Translations under genes and position numbers: made by a program | The notes under the pieces: generated by a model | Told to the model about the DNA's origin: nothing | What the model saw: only the letters and a program-made list of their open reading frames with translations | Database searches by the model: none | Virus record (IMG/VR): IMGVR_UViG_3300042406_001684 | Location: 1-22,569 of that record | Length of the DNA stretch: 22,569 bases | Reading direction: 5' to 3' (one strand) | Origin: a virus | Shown here: positions 1 to 7,392 of the stretch, in pieces | How the letters are laid out: every line of letters starts with the position of its first letter | Position numbering within the stretch: the stretch's first letter is position 1

Positions 1-494
1 ATGCAGCTTATTGGAATTACCCTGGGGGTTGGCAGGTTGTTATAGACTGGTTAAATGATCAAGGGTATAAAGTAGTTATGTTATCTAGAGAATCTTTAGG
101 AGATACTTGGCATGATTCTAAATTAGGAGGAACTTTAACAGGAGTAATAGATAAAACAGGAAATAATAGTTTTCAAGAAGTTTTTAACATTATCAACAAT
201 TCTGAACTACTAATAGGTTTGGGTAGTGGACTAACCTGGATAAGTTGGGCCTTAAACAAACCTACAATATTAATCTCAGGATTTAGTGATCCATACACAG
301 AAATGCAAAATTGTATTCGCTTATCAGCTTCATCTAATGTTTGTGGAGGTTGTTTTAATACTCATAAGTTAGATGCTGGGGATTGGGATTGGTGCCCCCA
401 TCATAAAAATACAGAACGTCATTTTGAATGTTCTAAGTCTATAAAACCTGAGCAGGTAGTAAAATCTCTCAAAGAAGTTTTACATATTTATTAA
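1..494 (+). CDS. Heptosyltransferase-like glycosyltransferase (BAHT/TibC type), 5' partial
   Basis: The reading frame is open from the window edge (first full codon at 3) to TAA at 492-494, so the N-terminus is missing. The ATG at 78 is internal: the frame upstream of it encodes protein-like sequence (AAYWNYPGGWQVVIDWL). The visible part resembles the C-terminal nucleotide-sugar-binding half of GT-B glycosyltransferases, with LLIGLGSGLTWISWAL followed by KPTILISGF. Four cysteines (codons at 342, 351, 393 and 429) form CxxC-x13-C-x11-C, like the metal-binding finger of the bacterial autotransporter heptosyltransferases TibC and Aah. Those enzymes O-glycosylate adhesin repeats with ADP-heptose. 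In a phage tail region it could glycosylate a virion fibre or a host surface molecule; the substrate is not visible here. The family call rests on motif memory and is moderate; a generic GT9-like enzyme is the alternative. The next gene begins two bases after the stop. Confidence 0.6.
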   Translation, partial: AAYWNYPGGWQVVIDWLNDQGYKVVMLSRESLGDTWHDSKLGGTLTGVIDKTGNNSFQEVFNIINNSELLIGLGSGLTWISWALNKPTILISGFSDPYTEMQNCIRLSASSNVCGGCFNTHKLDAGDWDWCPHHKNTERHFECSKSIKPEQVVKSLKEVLHIY

Positions 495-495
495 T

Positions 496-747
496 ATGGA
501 ACAAATTCAGTTATTGCAAGAAGAAATAGATCAACTTAAAAATCTTCAAAATTCCCAAACCCAATTAATTAATAACTTTGGTCAGATTGAGTATCAAATC
601 CAAATCTTAAATGACCAAAAAGAAGAATTAATAAAACAATTTAAAGAGTTTCAAAACCAAGAAAATGAATTAGGATTACAACTAACTCAAAAATATGGTG
701 ATGGAAGTATTGATCTAACTTCAGGTTTATTTACTAAATCTAACTAG
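496..747 (+). CDS. Small coiled-coil protein of unknown function
   Basis: This encodes 83 residues rich in Gln, Glu, Asn and Leu. Residues about 2-66 read as one long heptad-like helix (IQLLQEEIDQLKNL, then EELIKQFKEFQNQENELGLQL), so a coiled coil is likely. The tail KYGDGSIDLTSGLFTKSN is non-helical. It starts two bases after the glycosyltransferase stop, so the two are probably co-transcribed and translationally coupled. There is no Shine-Dalgarno sequence; the leader is TTTATTAAT. I do not recognise the family. Its place just before the sheath gene suggests a virion or assembly role, but that is position-based inference only. Confidence 0.65.
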   Translation: MEQIQLLQEEIDQLKNLQNSQTQLINNFGQIEYQIQILNDQKEELIKQFKEFQNQENELGLQLTQKYGDGSIDLTSGLFTKSN

Positions 748-764
748 TTTTTTAAGTCTTTTTT

Positions 765-779
765 AATATTTATTATAAA
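765..779 (+). promoter_or_regulatory. Late-promoter-like box before tail sheath
   Basis: The box TATTTATTATAAA (core 767-775) lies in the 49 bp gap before the sheath gene, 21 bp upstream of its ATG. It matches the TATTTATWA boxes found before other structural genes in this window. No clear -35 element is visible, as in T4-type late promoters. The promoter role is inferred from position and recurrence. Confidence 0.5.
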
Positions 780-796
780 CCAATAATTGAAACAAC

Positions 797-2527
797 ATGG
801 CAGAAGCATTATTATCACCTGGTGTATTTACTAGAGAAAATGACCAGTCTTTTATTCAACAACAACCAGTTCAAGCTGGGGCGGCTATCATAGGTCCTAC
901 AGTTAAAGGTCCTGTTGAAGAACCTACAGTTGTCACTTCTTATAGTGATTTTACAAATAAATTTGGTAGTGTATTTACTAGTGCTAGTAATACTTACACT
1001 TATTTTACGTCTATAGCAGCTTATAATTATTTTAATAATGGTGGAGATAGTTTATTAGTCACTCGTGTTGTTAGTGGAGCTTTTACCTCAGCCACAAGCA
1101 CAGCTATAAGCTCAAGTGACCAACCAAGTTCACAACCTGCTTTTGTTCTAAAAACAATTGCTAAAGGATCTAATCAAAATAGTATCTCATCACAAGATAG
1201 TGATGGAGCCTTAGCTAGTGGTTCCTCAGACAACTTAAGATGGGAAATTTCTCAAACTGATTCTAATATAGGAACTTTTACTCTTTTAATTAGAAGAGGA
1301 GATGATATAACTGATGAAAAAGCAGTTTTAGAAACTTGGGCTAATTTATCACTAGATCCTTATGCTCCTAATTATATATCTAAAGTTATTGGAGATCAAG
1401 TTAAAACTAAAGTTACAGATAGTGCTGGTAATGTTTATCTTCAATATTCTGGGTCTTATCCAAATCAAAGTAGATACATTTATATATCTTCTGTAAAGAA
1501 CGCCACACCTAATTATTTTGATAATAGTGGTAACCCTAAAACTCAATTTACAGGCTCATTACCTTCTACAGGCAGTGGTTCTTTTGAAAATGCTACTGGA
1601 GAATTATTTGGGGCTGGGGCTAGATTTTATGAGACAATAGCTGCTGCTACCAATATTCAAGGATTAGATGCTTATGTATATACTGCTTCCTTAGATATAT
1701 TATCAAATAAGGATGAATATCAATTCAACACCTTAGTAATGCCTGGGATAATTAGTGATCTTGGAGGCACATCAGCTACAACTATCAATAAAGCCCTAAC
1801 TATGGCTATTGAAAGAGGTGATTTCTTAACAGTTATAGACATGGAAACTTATGGAGCTACAGTTGCTAATGTAACATCTGAAGCCCAAACCTATAACAAT
1901 AGTTACACCGCTACATATTGGCCTTGGTGCCAAGTGGCTGATCCTGATACTGGACAGTTAGTATGGGTCCCTGCCTCAACACTAATCCCAGCTGTCTATG
2001 CTTTTAATGACAGAAATGCTGAAGCTTGGTTCGCCCCTGCTGGTTTAAATAGGGGAAGTTTACCAACAGTGATCAGAACTGAAAGAACTTTAACTAAATC
2101 AGATAGAGATACTTTATATTCTAGTAATGTTAATCCTATAGCTACTTTCCCTAATAGTGGTGTGGTAGTTTTTGGACAAAAAACATTACAAAAGAAAGCA
2201 AGTGCTCTTGATCGGGTCAATGTTAGAAGATTATTAATTGAGTTAAAAAATTATATAGGACAATTAGCTCAAAATTTAGTCTTTGAACAAAATACTACAG
2301 CTACAAGAAATGCCTTCTTATCTCAAGTTAACCCATATCTTGAAAGTATTCAACAAAGACAAGGTCTTTACGCCTTTAGAGTAATTATGGATGATAGTAA
2401 CAACACACCTGATGTTATAGATAGAAATCAATTAGTAGGTCAAATATTCCTACAACCCACAAGAACAGCTGAGTTTATAGTACTTGATTTTAATGTTCTT
2501 CCAACAGGAGCTGAGTTTCCATCTTAA
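797..2527 (+). CDS. gp18: Tail sheath protein (gp18-like)
   Basis: The product is 576 residues and forms the contractile outer tube of the tail. The N-terminus has the typical sheath opening LLSPGVFTRENDQS followed by AAIIGPTVKGP and a YSDFTNKFG segment. The C-terminal third (from about residue 400) carries the conserved sheath core with TLIPAVYAFNDRNAEAWFAPAG and RTLTKSDRDTLYSSNVNPI, followed by the KNYIGQLAQNLVFEQN helix. The ending, where an extended strand links neighbouring subunits, is present, so the gene looks complete. T4 gp18 is 659 residues, so this is a shorter version with a reduced outer domain. The start is fixed by an ATG in an A-rich leader (GAAACAACATGG) with no Shine-Dalgarno. 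The tail tube gene follows after 44 bp, the canonical sheath-tube order. Confidence 0.95.
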   Translation: MAEALLSPGVFTRENDQSFIQQQPVQAGAAIIGPTVKGPVEEPTVVTSYSDFTNKFGSVFTSASNTYTYFTSIAAYNYFNNGGDSLLVTRVVSGAFTSATSTAISSSDQPSSQPAFVLKTIAKGSNQNSISSQDSDGALASGSSDNLRWEISQTDSNIGTFTLLIRRGDDITDEKAVLETWANLSLDPYAPNYISKVIGDQVKTKVTDSAGNVYLQYSGSYPNQSRYIYISSVKNATPNYFDNSGNPKTQFTGSLPSTGSGSFENATGELFGAGARFYETIAAATNIQGLDAYVYTASLDILSNKDEYQFNTLVMPGIISDLGGTSATTINKALTMAIERGDFLTVIDMETYGATVANVTSEAQTYNNSYTATYWPWCQVADPDTGQLVWVPASTLIPAVYAFNDRNAEAWFAPAGLNRGSLPTVIRTERTLTKSDRDTLYSSNVNPIATFPNSGVVVFGQKTLQKKASALDRVNVRRLLIELKNYIGQLAQNLVFEQNTTATRNAFLSQVNPYLESIQQRQGLYAFRVIMDDSNNTPDVIDRNQLVGQIFLQPTRTAEFIVLDFNVLPTGAEFPS

Positions 2528-2548
2528 TTAATAAAAATTTGAATTTAT

Positions 2549-2561
2549 AATATTTATAATA
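2549..2561 (+). promoter_or_regulatory. Late-promoter-like box before tail tube
   Basis: AATATTTATAATA (core TATTTATAA at 2551-2559) is centred in the sheath-tube gap, 12 bp before the tube ATG. A dedicated promoter here would fit the high copy number of tube protein and the terminator directly after the gene. It shares its sequence with the boxes at 3120, 4167 and 7375. Confidence 0.55.
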
Positions 2562-2571
2562 AAATACAAAA

Positions 2572-3060
2572 ATGGCAGTATTAGATCCAAACGAAATATT
2601 TTTTACAGCTTTTGAACCTAAAGTTAAAAATAGGTTTATCCTGTATGTTGATGGCATACCTTCTTATCTAATAAAAGGAGTAGGAGCTGTAACTGTAGAA
2701 ATGGGGGAAATTAAACTAAATCATATTAATGTCTACCGTAAAATAAAAGGAAAGGCCAACTGGTCTGATCTTAGCATGACATTGTATGACCCAATTACCC
2801 CATCAGGAGCCCAGTCTGTAATGGAATGGGTTAGATTACATCATGAATCTGTAACAGGTAGAGATGGTTATTCTGATTTTTATAAAAAAGATTTAACTAT
2901 CAATGTTTTAGGTCCTGTTGGGGATATTATTAGTGAGTGGGTTGTCAAAGGAGCTTTCATTAAAACAGCCAATTTTGGTGAATTTAACTGGGACACTGAA
3001 GCTGAAGCTCAAAATATAGCTTTAACAGTTGGTATGGATTATTGTGTATTAAATTTCTAA
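2572..3060 (+). CDS. gp19: Tail tube protein (gp19-like)
   Basis: The product is 162 residues, the same size class as T4 gp19 (163). It forms the hexameric rings of the rigid inner tube through which DNA passes. Recognisable features are the N-terminal FEPKVKNRFILYVDGIPSYL strand pair, the central INVYRKIKGKANWSDLSMTLYDP segment and the C-terminal GAFIKTANFGEFNW plus ALTVGMDYCVLNF strands of the tube fold. It lies between sheath and tail chaperones, as in most contractile phages. It is flanked by its own promoter-like box (2551) and a strong terminator (3081), which suggests a separately tuned transcript. The ATG follows ACAAAA with no Shine-Dalgarno. Confidence 0.93.
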   Translation: MAVLDPNEIFFTAFEPKVKNRFILYVDGIPSYLIKGVGAVTVEMGEIKLNHINVYRKIKGKANWSDLSMTLYDPITPSGAQSVMEWVRLHHESVTGRDGYSDFYKKDLTINVLGPVGDIISEWVVKGAFIKTANFGEFNWDTEAEAQNIALTVGMDYCVLNF

Positions 3061-3080
3061 TAAACAAAATATATCTTAAG

Positions 3081-3110
3081 AAAAGAGTGCTATTATCGCG
3101 CTCTTTTTTT
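3081..3110 (+). terminator. Factor-independent terminator after tail tube
   Basis: A ten-base-pair stem (AAAAGAGTGC at 3081-3090 with GCGCTCTTTT at 3098-3107, one G-T wobble) closes a 7-nt loop TATTATC and runs into a T-rich tract. It starts 21 bp after the tube stop codon and stands 10 bp before the next promoter-like box. Confidence 0.85.
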
Positions 3111-3117
3111 ATTATTA

Positions 3118-3130
3118 TATATTTATAATA
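3118..3130 (+). promoter_or_regulatory. Late-promoter-like box before tail chaperone gene
   Basis: TATATTTATAATA, core TATTTATAA at 3120-3128, lies 10 bp after the terminator stem and 19 bp before the ATG at 3148. It is nearly identical over about 13 bp to the box at 2551 (TATTTATAATAAAAT). Confidence 0.55.
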
Positions 3131-3147
3131 AAATAAAGTTATTAAAA

Positions 3148-3885
3148 ATGAGTGAATTTAAATTTCCCACAGAGACAATTGACTTACCTTCTAAAGGTTT
3201 AGTTTATTCTGAAGATAGTCCTCTATCAAACGGTAAAATAGAAATGAAATATATGACCGCTAAAGAGGAAGATATTTTAACTAATCAAAATTATATTCAA
3301 AAAGGTACAGTATTAGATGAATTATTAAAATCTCTTATTGTCACAAAAATTAATTTTGATGACCTTATTATAGGTGATAAAAATGCTATTCTTATAGCAG
3401 CCCGTATTTTAGGATATGGTAAAGATTATACTTTTATGTATGAAGGAGAAGAGATAACAATAGATTTATCAACTCTTGAAACTACTGAATTAGATGAGAA
3501 AGAATTTGTTAAGGGCAAAAATGAATTCTCTTTTACCTTACCTCACTCAGGAACTAACATTACATATAAACTTTTAACACATGGTGATGAAAGAAAAATT
3601 ACTGATGAGGTAAAAGGCCTTCAAAGACTTAATAAAAATTCATCCCCAGAATTATCAACAAGACTAAAATATATGATTTTATCAGTTGATGGAGATCAAT
3701 CAAAATCTACTGTTAGAAATTTTGTAGACAATTATTTTTTAGCTCGTGATTCTAGAGCATTTAGAGAACACATTAGAAGAACCCAGCCTGATGTAAAATT
3801 AATTTTTGATCATGATGGTCCTAATGGATTTAAATCTGATTTGAATATACCTATTGGAGTTAACTTTTTTTGGCCTGACGCCTGA
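3148..3885 (+). CDS. Tail/baseplate assembly chaperone, G-like (gp26-like)
   Basis: The product is 245 residues. The sequence FPTETIDLPSKGLVY, then IEMKYMTAKEEDILTNQNYI and LDELLKSLIV, fits the T4 gp26-type baseplate hub/chaperone family. It sits exactly where long-tailed phages keep the G chaperone, between tail tube and tape measure. Such chaperones coat the tape measure during tail assembly and are usually absent from virions. The zero-frame product ends NFFWPDA at TGA 3883-3885. The last 40 bases are also open in the +1 frame, which continues for about 94 further codons, and a T7 run lies in that overlap. This is the layout of a G/GT programmed frameshift, and the fusion would be about 335 residues. 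The family call is from motif memory. The start ATG has an ATTAAAA leader with no Shine-Dalgarno. Confidence 0.8.
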   Translation: MSEFKFPTETIDLPSKGLVYSEDSPLSNGKIEMKYMTAKEEDILTNQNYIQKGTVLDELLKSLIVTKINFDDLIIGDKNAILIAARILGYGKDYTFMYEGEEITIDLSTLETTELDEKEFVKGKNEFSFTLPHSGTNITYKLLTHGDERKITDEVKGLQRLNKNSSPELSTRLKYMILSVDGDQSKSTVRNFVDNYFLARDSRAFREHIRRTQPDVKLIFDHDGPNGFKSDLNIPIGVNFFWPDA

Positions 3886-4156
3886 GTATAGGGTAAATTT
3901 GTTCACACAAATACATGAGATAGTGTTTCATGGTAAAGGCGGCTATGATTATAACATTATTTACAATATGCCCATTTGGTTAAGAAATTTTACTTTTCAT
4001 AAAATTAATGAATTTTATGAGAAAGAAAATAAAATGTATGAGGATGCTAAAAAAGGAAATAAAACAACAGTTATAGATCCTCAAGGTCAAGTTAAAGCAC
4101 CTGAATTTATTAAAAAAACAAAAGTAAATTATAATAAAGAAGCATCACAAAAATGA
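3854..4156 (+). CDS. Tail chaperone T-frame extension (probably read by frameshift)
   Basis: This frame is closed by a stop at 3842-3844 and open from 3845 to TGA at 4154-4156. It overlaps the end of the preceding gene. The only start codon before the overlap ends is a TTG at 3854, and the first ATG is at 3968. Starting there would discard the protein-like segment GLTPEYRVNLFTQIHEIVFH, so independent initiation is unlikely. Slippage on the T7 run at 3865-3871 (+1 or -2) joins NFF of the upstream gene to GLTPEYRV, giving a GT-type fusion. The T-part has YNMPIWLRNFTFHKINEFYE and a Lys-rich tail, as expected for a tape-measure-binding module. Its last codons form one arm of a terminator. A one-base sequencing error in the T run, which would make one continuous gene, is the main alternative. 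Confidence 0.7.
   Translation: MELTFFGLTPEYRVNLFTQIHEIVFHGKGGYDYNIIYNMPIWLRNFTFHKINEFYEKENKMYEDAKKGNKTTVIDPQGQVKAPEFIKKTKVNYNKEASQK
3865..3871 (+). other. Candidate programmed frameshift site (T7)
   Basis: Zero frame reads AAC TTT TTT TGG and stops five codons later. A P-site Phe tRNA on TTT 3868-3870 can re-pair with TTT one base forward (3869-3871) or two bases back (3866-3868) without mismatch. Both place the ribosome on GGC 3872 in the tail-extension frame. A short GGC-CTGAC-GCC inverted repeat (3872-3882) follows, too small to be called a stimulatory hairpin. Confidence 0.6.
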
Positions 4157-4165
4157 TGCTTTTTT
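4140..4165 (+). terminator. Terminator overlapping chaperone stop codon
   Basis: AAGCATCA (4140-4147) pairs perfectly with TGATGCTT (4154-4161) around the 6-nt loop CAAAAA and leads into TTTTT. The stop codon TGA at 4154-4156 is the first part of the descending arm, so terminator and coding end are merged. The tape measure promoter-like box begins immediately after. Confidence 0.85.
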
Positions 4166-4176
4166 ATATTTATAAC
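4165..4176 (+). promoter_or_regulatory. Late-promoter-like box before tape measure
   Basis: TATATTTATAAC with core TATTTATAA at 4167-4175, 6 bp before the tape measure ATG at 4182. It abuts the terminator T-tract. If transcription starts downstream of the box, as for a -10 element, the mRNA would have almost no leader. Confidence 0.5.
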
Positions 4177-4181
4177 ATATT

Positions 4182-7100
4182 ATGGCAGCTACTCCTGAGC
4201 AAATAAAAAATACTGAAAAACTTGTAGCTTTATTAAAAGAAGCAGTTGAGTTATCTCAAAGATTAGGTGATACCTCTGGTGCTAGAAGATACAGTGAAGC
4301 TATAAAGGAAGCTAATAAAGCTACCTCAACTACTAGTGATGACCTCAAAAGTATGACTAGAGAGGTTAATGATTTAAAAAGAGAATGGAAAGAATTTAGT
4401 AGTGATTTAAGTGGAGCTAGAGCTAGTTTTAACTCTATATTAGATTCTATAAATAAATCTAACACAGTTGTAGGACAAGTCGTTACCTCTGTTAAAAATT
4501 TAGGTAGTATAGCTAGTGATTTACAAAGCATCCAAAGTGGGTATACTGAGTTAAATGAGAAAAATTTATCTCAAGTTAAAGAAAAAACTCAAAGAGAAAA
4601 ACTTAGTTTAGAAATTGGAAGAAATCTTTTAGAATTTAAAAAAAGTGAGATTGAACAACAAATTGAACTTAATAGAAATATAGCTAAAGATTTAACAAAA
4701 AGTGTTGAGGAAAGAAATGAGGCTAGAAAATCCCAAATTGAATTAAATAAAAAACTTAATGAAAATAATCTAGCCCTAGAAGAAACTAACAATTTACTAA
4801 ATGAAGAAAATTCAGGATACCAGGCTTTATTAAAAGTTATAGATCAACAAGAACAAAAATTAAAAACTGTAAATAAACAATTTGGGCTGGGTGGAAATTT
4901 AATTAAAGGTTTAGGTGAAACTTTAAATAAAATAGGACTAGGTGGTTTAGCTAATCAATTAGGTATAGATGAAGCTGTATCTAAAATGAAAGAATTAGCT
5001 AATGAGGGTAAAATGGTAGATGGTGTTTTTGTACCTACAAATAGTAGAGTTAAAATACTATCTGAAGGGTTAAAGTCCATAGGTAAAAGTTTTATAGATA
5101 CTGCCTTTAGCTTTGAATCTGTTTTTAGTTTTATATTAGATGCTACTTTAAAAACTAGCCAAAATATAGCTGATATAAGAAAACAAACTGGTTTTTCTTA
5201 TGGTGAAGCTACAGCTTTAAACGCCGAAATGCAAGGAGTAGCCATAGCTACAGGAGACGCTTTTATTACAGGAGATAAATTAGTTAAAACTTATGCTTCA
5301 TTAACTAATGAGTTAGGCCAGTCAGCTGATATTTTAGGTAATGAAGCTTTAGTTTCAGCTACCCAACTTGAACAAAAGTTAGGACTTTCAGCTAAAGAAT
5401 CAGCTCAATTAACTGTTTTATCTAGATTGCAAGGTAAAAATACTGAAGAGGTATTAGATAATACTGTAGCAGCTGTAGGAGCTATGAACCAGCAAAATAA
5501 AACAGCTATAAATGTGAAAGCTGTTTTAGGAGATGTAGCTAACGCTTCTGAAGCCATTCAGGTTTCTTTAGGTAAAAACCCTAAAGCTATAGCTGAAGCT
5601 GCTACAGCTGCTCGGCAATTGGGTCTTTCTCTCAGTGAAGTAGATAATGTAGCTAATAGTTTATTAGATTTTGAATCTTCAATTTCTAGTGAGTTAGAAG
5701 CGGAATTATTATTAGGACAAGATATAAATTTAGAAAAAGCTAGGCTTTTAGCTTTAAATAATGATTTAAAAGGCTTAAGTGAAGAATTAAATAAAAATGA
5801 AGAGATAAAAGCAGCTTTTGCTTCAGGAAATAGAATACAACAAGAAGCAGCTGCTAAAGCTTTGGGTATGAACCGAGATCAGTTAGCTAAAGTAGCTTTA
5901 CAGCAGGACCTAAATAATATGGCCGCTGAAGAGTTTAAAAATAAATATGGTGAAGCTACATATGAATCTTTAAAAGCTACTTCAGCCTCAGAATCTTTTC
6001 AAGAAGTCTTAACCAAAATACAAAGTGTTTTAGGTCAAATAGGTATGGCTTTTGCTCCTATTTTAGATGCTATAGCAGCTATTGTTAGTTTACCTTTTGC
6101 TCCTCAAATTATAGCAGCAGCCGCCGCAGCTATTCTTTTAGGTAAAAGTTTTAAGGGTGTAACTGAAACTGTAAAAGAAACTTTTAGTACTGTTAAAGAT
6201 TTAGGTAAAGGTATTTTAGATTTTGCCAAATCCGCTTCTGGGGCTGAAGGAGGTATTATGAGTAAAGTTAAAGCAGGGTTTAAAGGGGCTACTGGAGGAG
6301 GTGGGGGTGGTATTATAGAAACCGCAGGGGGTGTAGCTGAAGGAGCTCAATCTGCGGCTGAAGCTGGTGAAAAGGCTAAAGAGTTAGCTGGGATAAAACC
6401 TGATCTTATTAAGGAAACTATGGGAGCTATAGCTGAGGGGATAAAGAGTTTTGCTGATCCTAAAGTTTTAGGAGGAGCTTTGGTACTTCCTATAGCCGCT
6501 GCAGGGCTAATCCTTCTCCTCCCATCTCTCCCAGTTTTATTTGCTATACAACTTTTAAAAGCTGAACCTTTACAAAAGGGGTTAGAAGCTATAGGTAAAG
6601 GATTATCAACTTTAGGTGAAATGTTAAGGGGACCCCAAGCTGCAGCTATAGGTTTAGGTTTAGTTTTAATAGCTGGTTTAGGAGCCGCTTTAATACCTTT
6701 AGCTTACGCTGCTAATTTAGCAGCCCCCGCTATATCAGCTATAGGAGATGTACTAGTATCAGCCTTTACAGGATTAGGAACAGTAGTTGTAGCTGTAGGT
6801 CAAGCTTTAAGTATAATAATATCAAGTGTAGCTGATAGTTTAATCAAAATGGCTAGCCCTGAGATAGCTATAGGGTTGCTCTCTTTAGTCCCAGCTTTAC
6901 TAACTTTGGGACCTGCCTTAGTAGGTTTTGGAGTTGGGTTAAGTATAGCAGCAGCTTCAATGGCTGTAACAGGAATGTTTGGAAATCCTTTAGAAGCTAT
7001 ACTTAAATTAGCTGATTCTTCTTCAAAATTATTAGATGTTAATAATGCTATAACTGGTATGTCTGTAGCTATTCGTGAATTAGCTAATACTCTAGCAGAA

Positions 7101-7367
7101 GTTGATTTAGAAAAACTAGAATCTATCACCAACCCAGGAATTGGTGGTGTAGCTTTAGGGTTAGGCACCGCTGCTATTGAAGGTGTAACTAGTACTGTTA
7201 AATCTATAACTGGAGGGGGTGGTGAAGGAGGAGATGGGGGTTTAATTAATGAAATGGTAGAAGTAAAAGAAATTTTAAAACAAATTTTAAGTAAAGAAGG
7301 AATAGTTATGCTTGATAGTAATAAAGTAGGTACTTCTCTTAATATGGGAACTTATAAATTAAAATAA
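4182..7367 (+). CDS. Tail tape measure protein
   Basis: The product is 1061 residues. Residues 1-230 are charged, helical and coiled-coil-like (for example SLEIGRNLLEFKKSEIEQQI). The middle (about 330-620) is Ala-rich and helical. From about residue 640 there are several long hydrophobic segments, such as PQIIAAAAAAILLGKSF, LVLPIAAAGLILLLPSLPVL and IGLGLVLIAGLGAALIPLAY, typical of tape measure proteins that may insert in the host inner membrane. The gene follows the two chaperone frames, the canonical place. T4 gp29 is 590 residues for a tail of roughly 100 nm; by the usual 0.15 nm per residue this protein predicts about 160 nm, an inference. It is preceded by a terminator and a promoter-like box and followed by another box, so it may be a single-gene transcript. 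Confidence 0.88.
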   Translation: MAATPEQIKNTEKLVALLKEAVELSQRLGDTSGARRYSEAIKEANKATSTTSDDLKSMTREVNDLKREWKEFSSDLSGARASFNSILDSINKSNTVVGQVVTSVKNLGSIASDLQSIQSGYTELNEKNLSQVKEKTQREKLSLEIGRNLLEFKKSEIEQQIELNRNIAKDLTKSVEERNEARKSQIELNKKLNENNLALEETNNLLNEENSGYQALLKVIDQQEQKLKTVNKQFGLGGNLIKGLGETLNKIGLGGLANQLGIDEAVSKMKELANEGKMVDGVFVPTNSRVKILSEGLKSIGKSFIDTAFSFESVFSFILDATLKTSQNIADIRKQTGFSYGEATALNAEMQGVAIATGDAFITGDKLVKTYASLTNELGQSADILGNEALVSATQLEQKLGLSAKESAQLTVLSRLQGKNTEEVLDNTVAAVGAMNQQNKTAINVKAVLGDVANASEAIQVSLGKNPKAIAEAATAARQLGLSLSEVDNVANSLLDFESSISSELEAELLLGQDINLEKARLLALNNDLKGLSEELNKNEEIKAAFASGNRIQQEAAAKALGMNRDQLAKVALQQDLNNMAAEEFKNKYGEATYESLKATSASESFQEVLTKIQSVLGQIGMAFAPILDAIAAIVSLPFAPQIIAAAAAAILLGKSFKGVTETVKETFSTVKDLGKGILDFAKSASGAEGGIMSKVKAGFKGATGGGGGGIIETAGGVAEGAQSAAEAGEKAKELAGIKPDLIKETMGAIAEGIKSFADPKVLGGALVLPIAAAGLILLLPSLPVLFAIQLLKAEPLQKGLEAIGKGLSTLGEMLRGPQAAAIGLGLVLIAGLGAALIPLAYAANLAAPAISAIGDVLVSAFTGLGTVVVAVGQALSIIISSVADSLIKMASPEIAIGLLSLVPALLTLGPALVGFGVGLSIAAASMAVTGMFGNPLEAILKLADSSSKLLDVNNAITGMSVAIRELANTLAEVDLEKLESITNPGIGGVALGLGTAAIEGVTSTVKSITGGGGEGGDGGLINEMVEVKEILKQILSKEGIVMLDSNKVGTSLNMGTYKLK

Positions 7368-7372
7368 TTATT

Positions 7373-7384
7373 AATATTTATAAC
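7373..7384 (+). promoter_or_regulatory. Late-promoter-like box heading the baseplate operon
   Basis: AATATTTATAAC (core TATTTATAA at 7375-7383) lies between the tape measure stop and the ATG at 7393, 9 bp before that start. No further box or terminator is seen until 14216, so it probably drives the five genes from 7393 onward. Confidence 0.5.
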
Positions 7385-7392
7385 AAAAAGCA

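Noticed and set aside
485-493. TATTTATTA just before the small coiled-coil gene
   Set aside because: It encodes the last residues and stop of the glycosyltransferase (His-Ile-Tyr-stop) and lies only two bases from the next ATG, too close for a promoter of that gene.
748-796. Possible terminator after the coiled-coil gene (ACTAGTTTTTTAAG region)
   Set aside because: The only inverted repeat is AACTAGTT with no loop, so no stable hairpin forms despite the T-run.
3854-3856. TTG as an independent start for the second chaperone frame
   Set aside because: No leader signal precedes it, all other genes here use ATG, and the layout is better explained by slippage at the T7 run a few bases downstream.
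6800-7168. Open minus-strand frame of 122 codons opposite the tape measure gene
   Set aside because: It mirrors the codon pattern of the Ala/Leu-rich tape measure gene and has no start signal or recognisable protein features.
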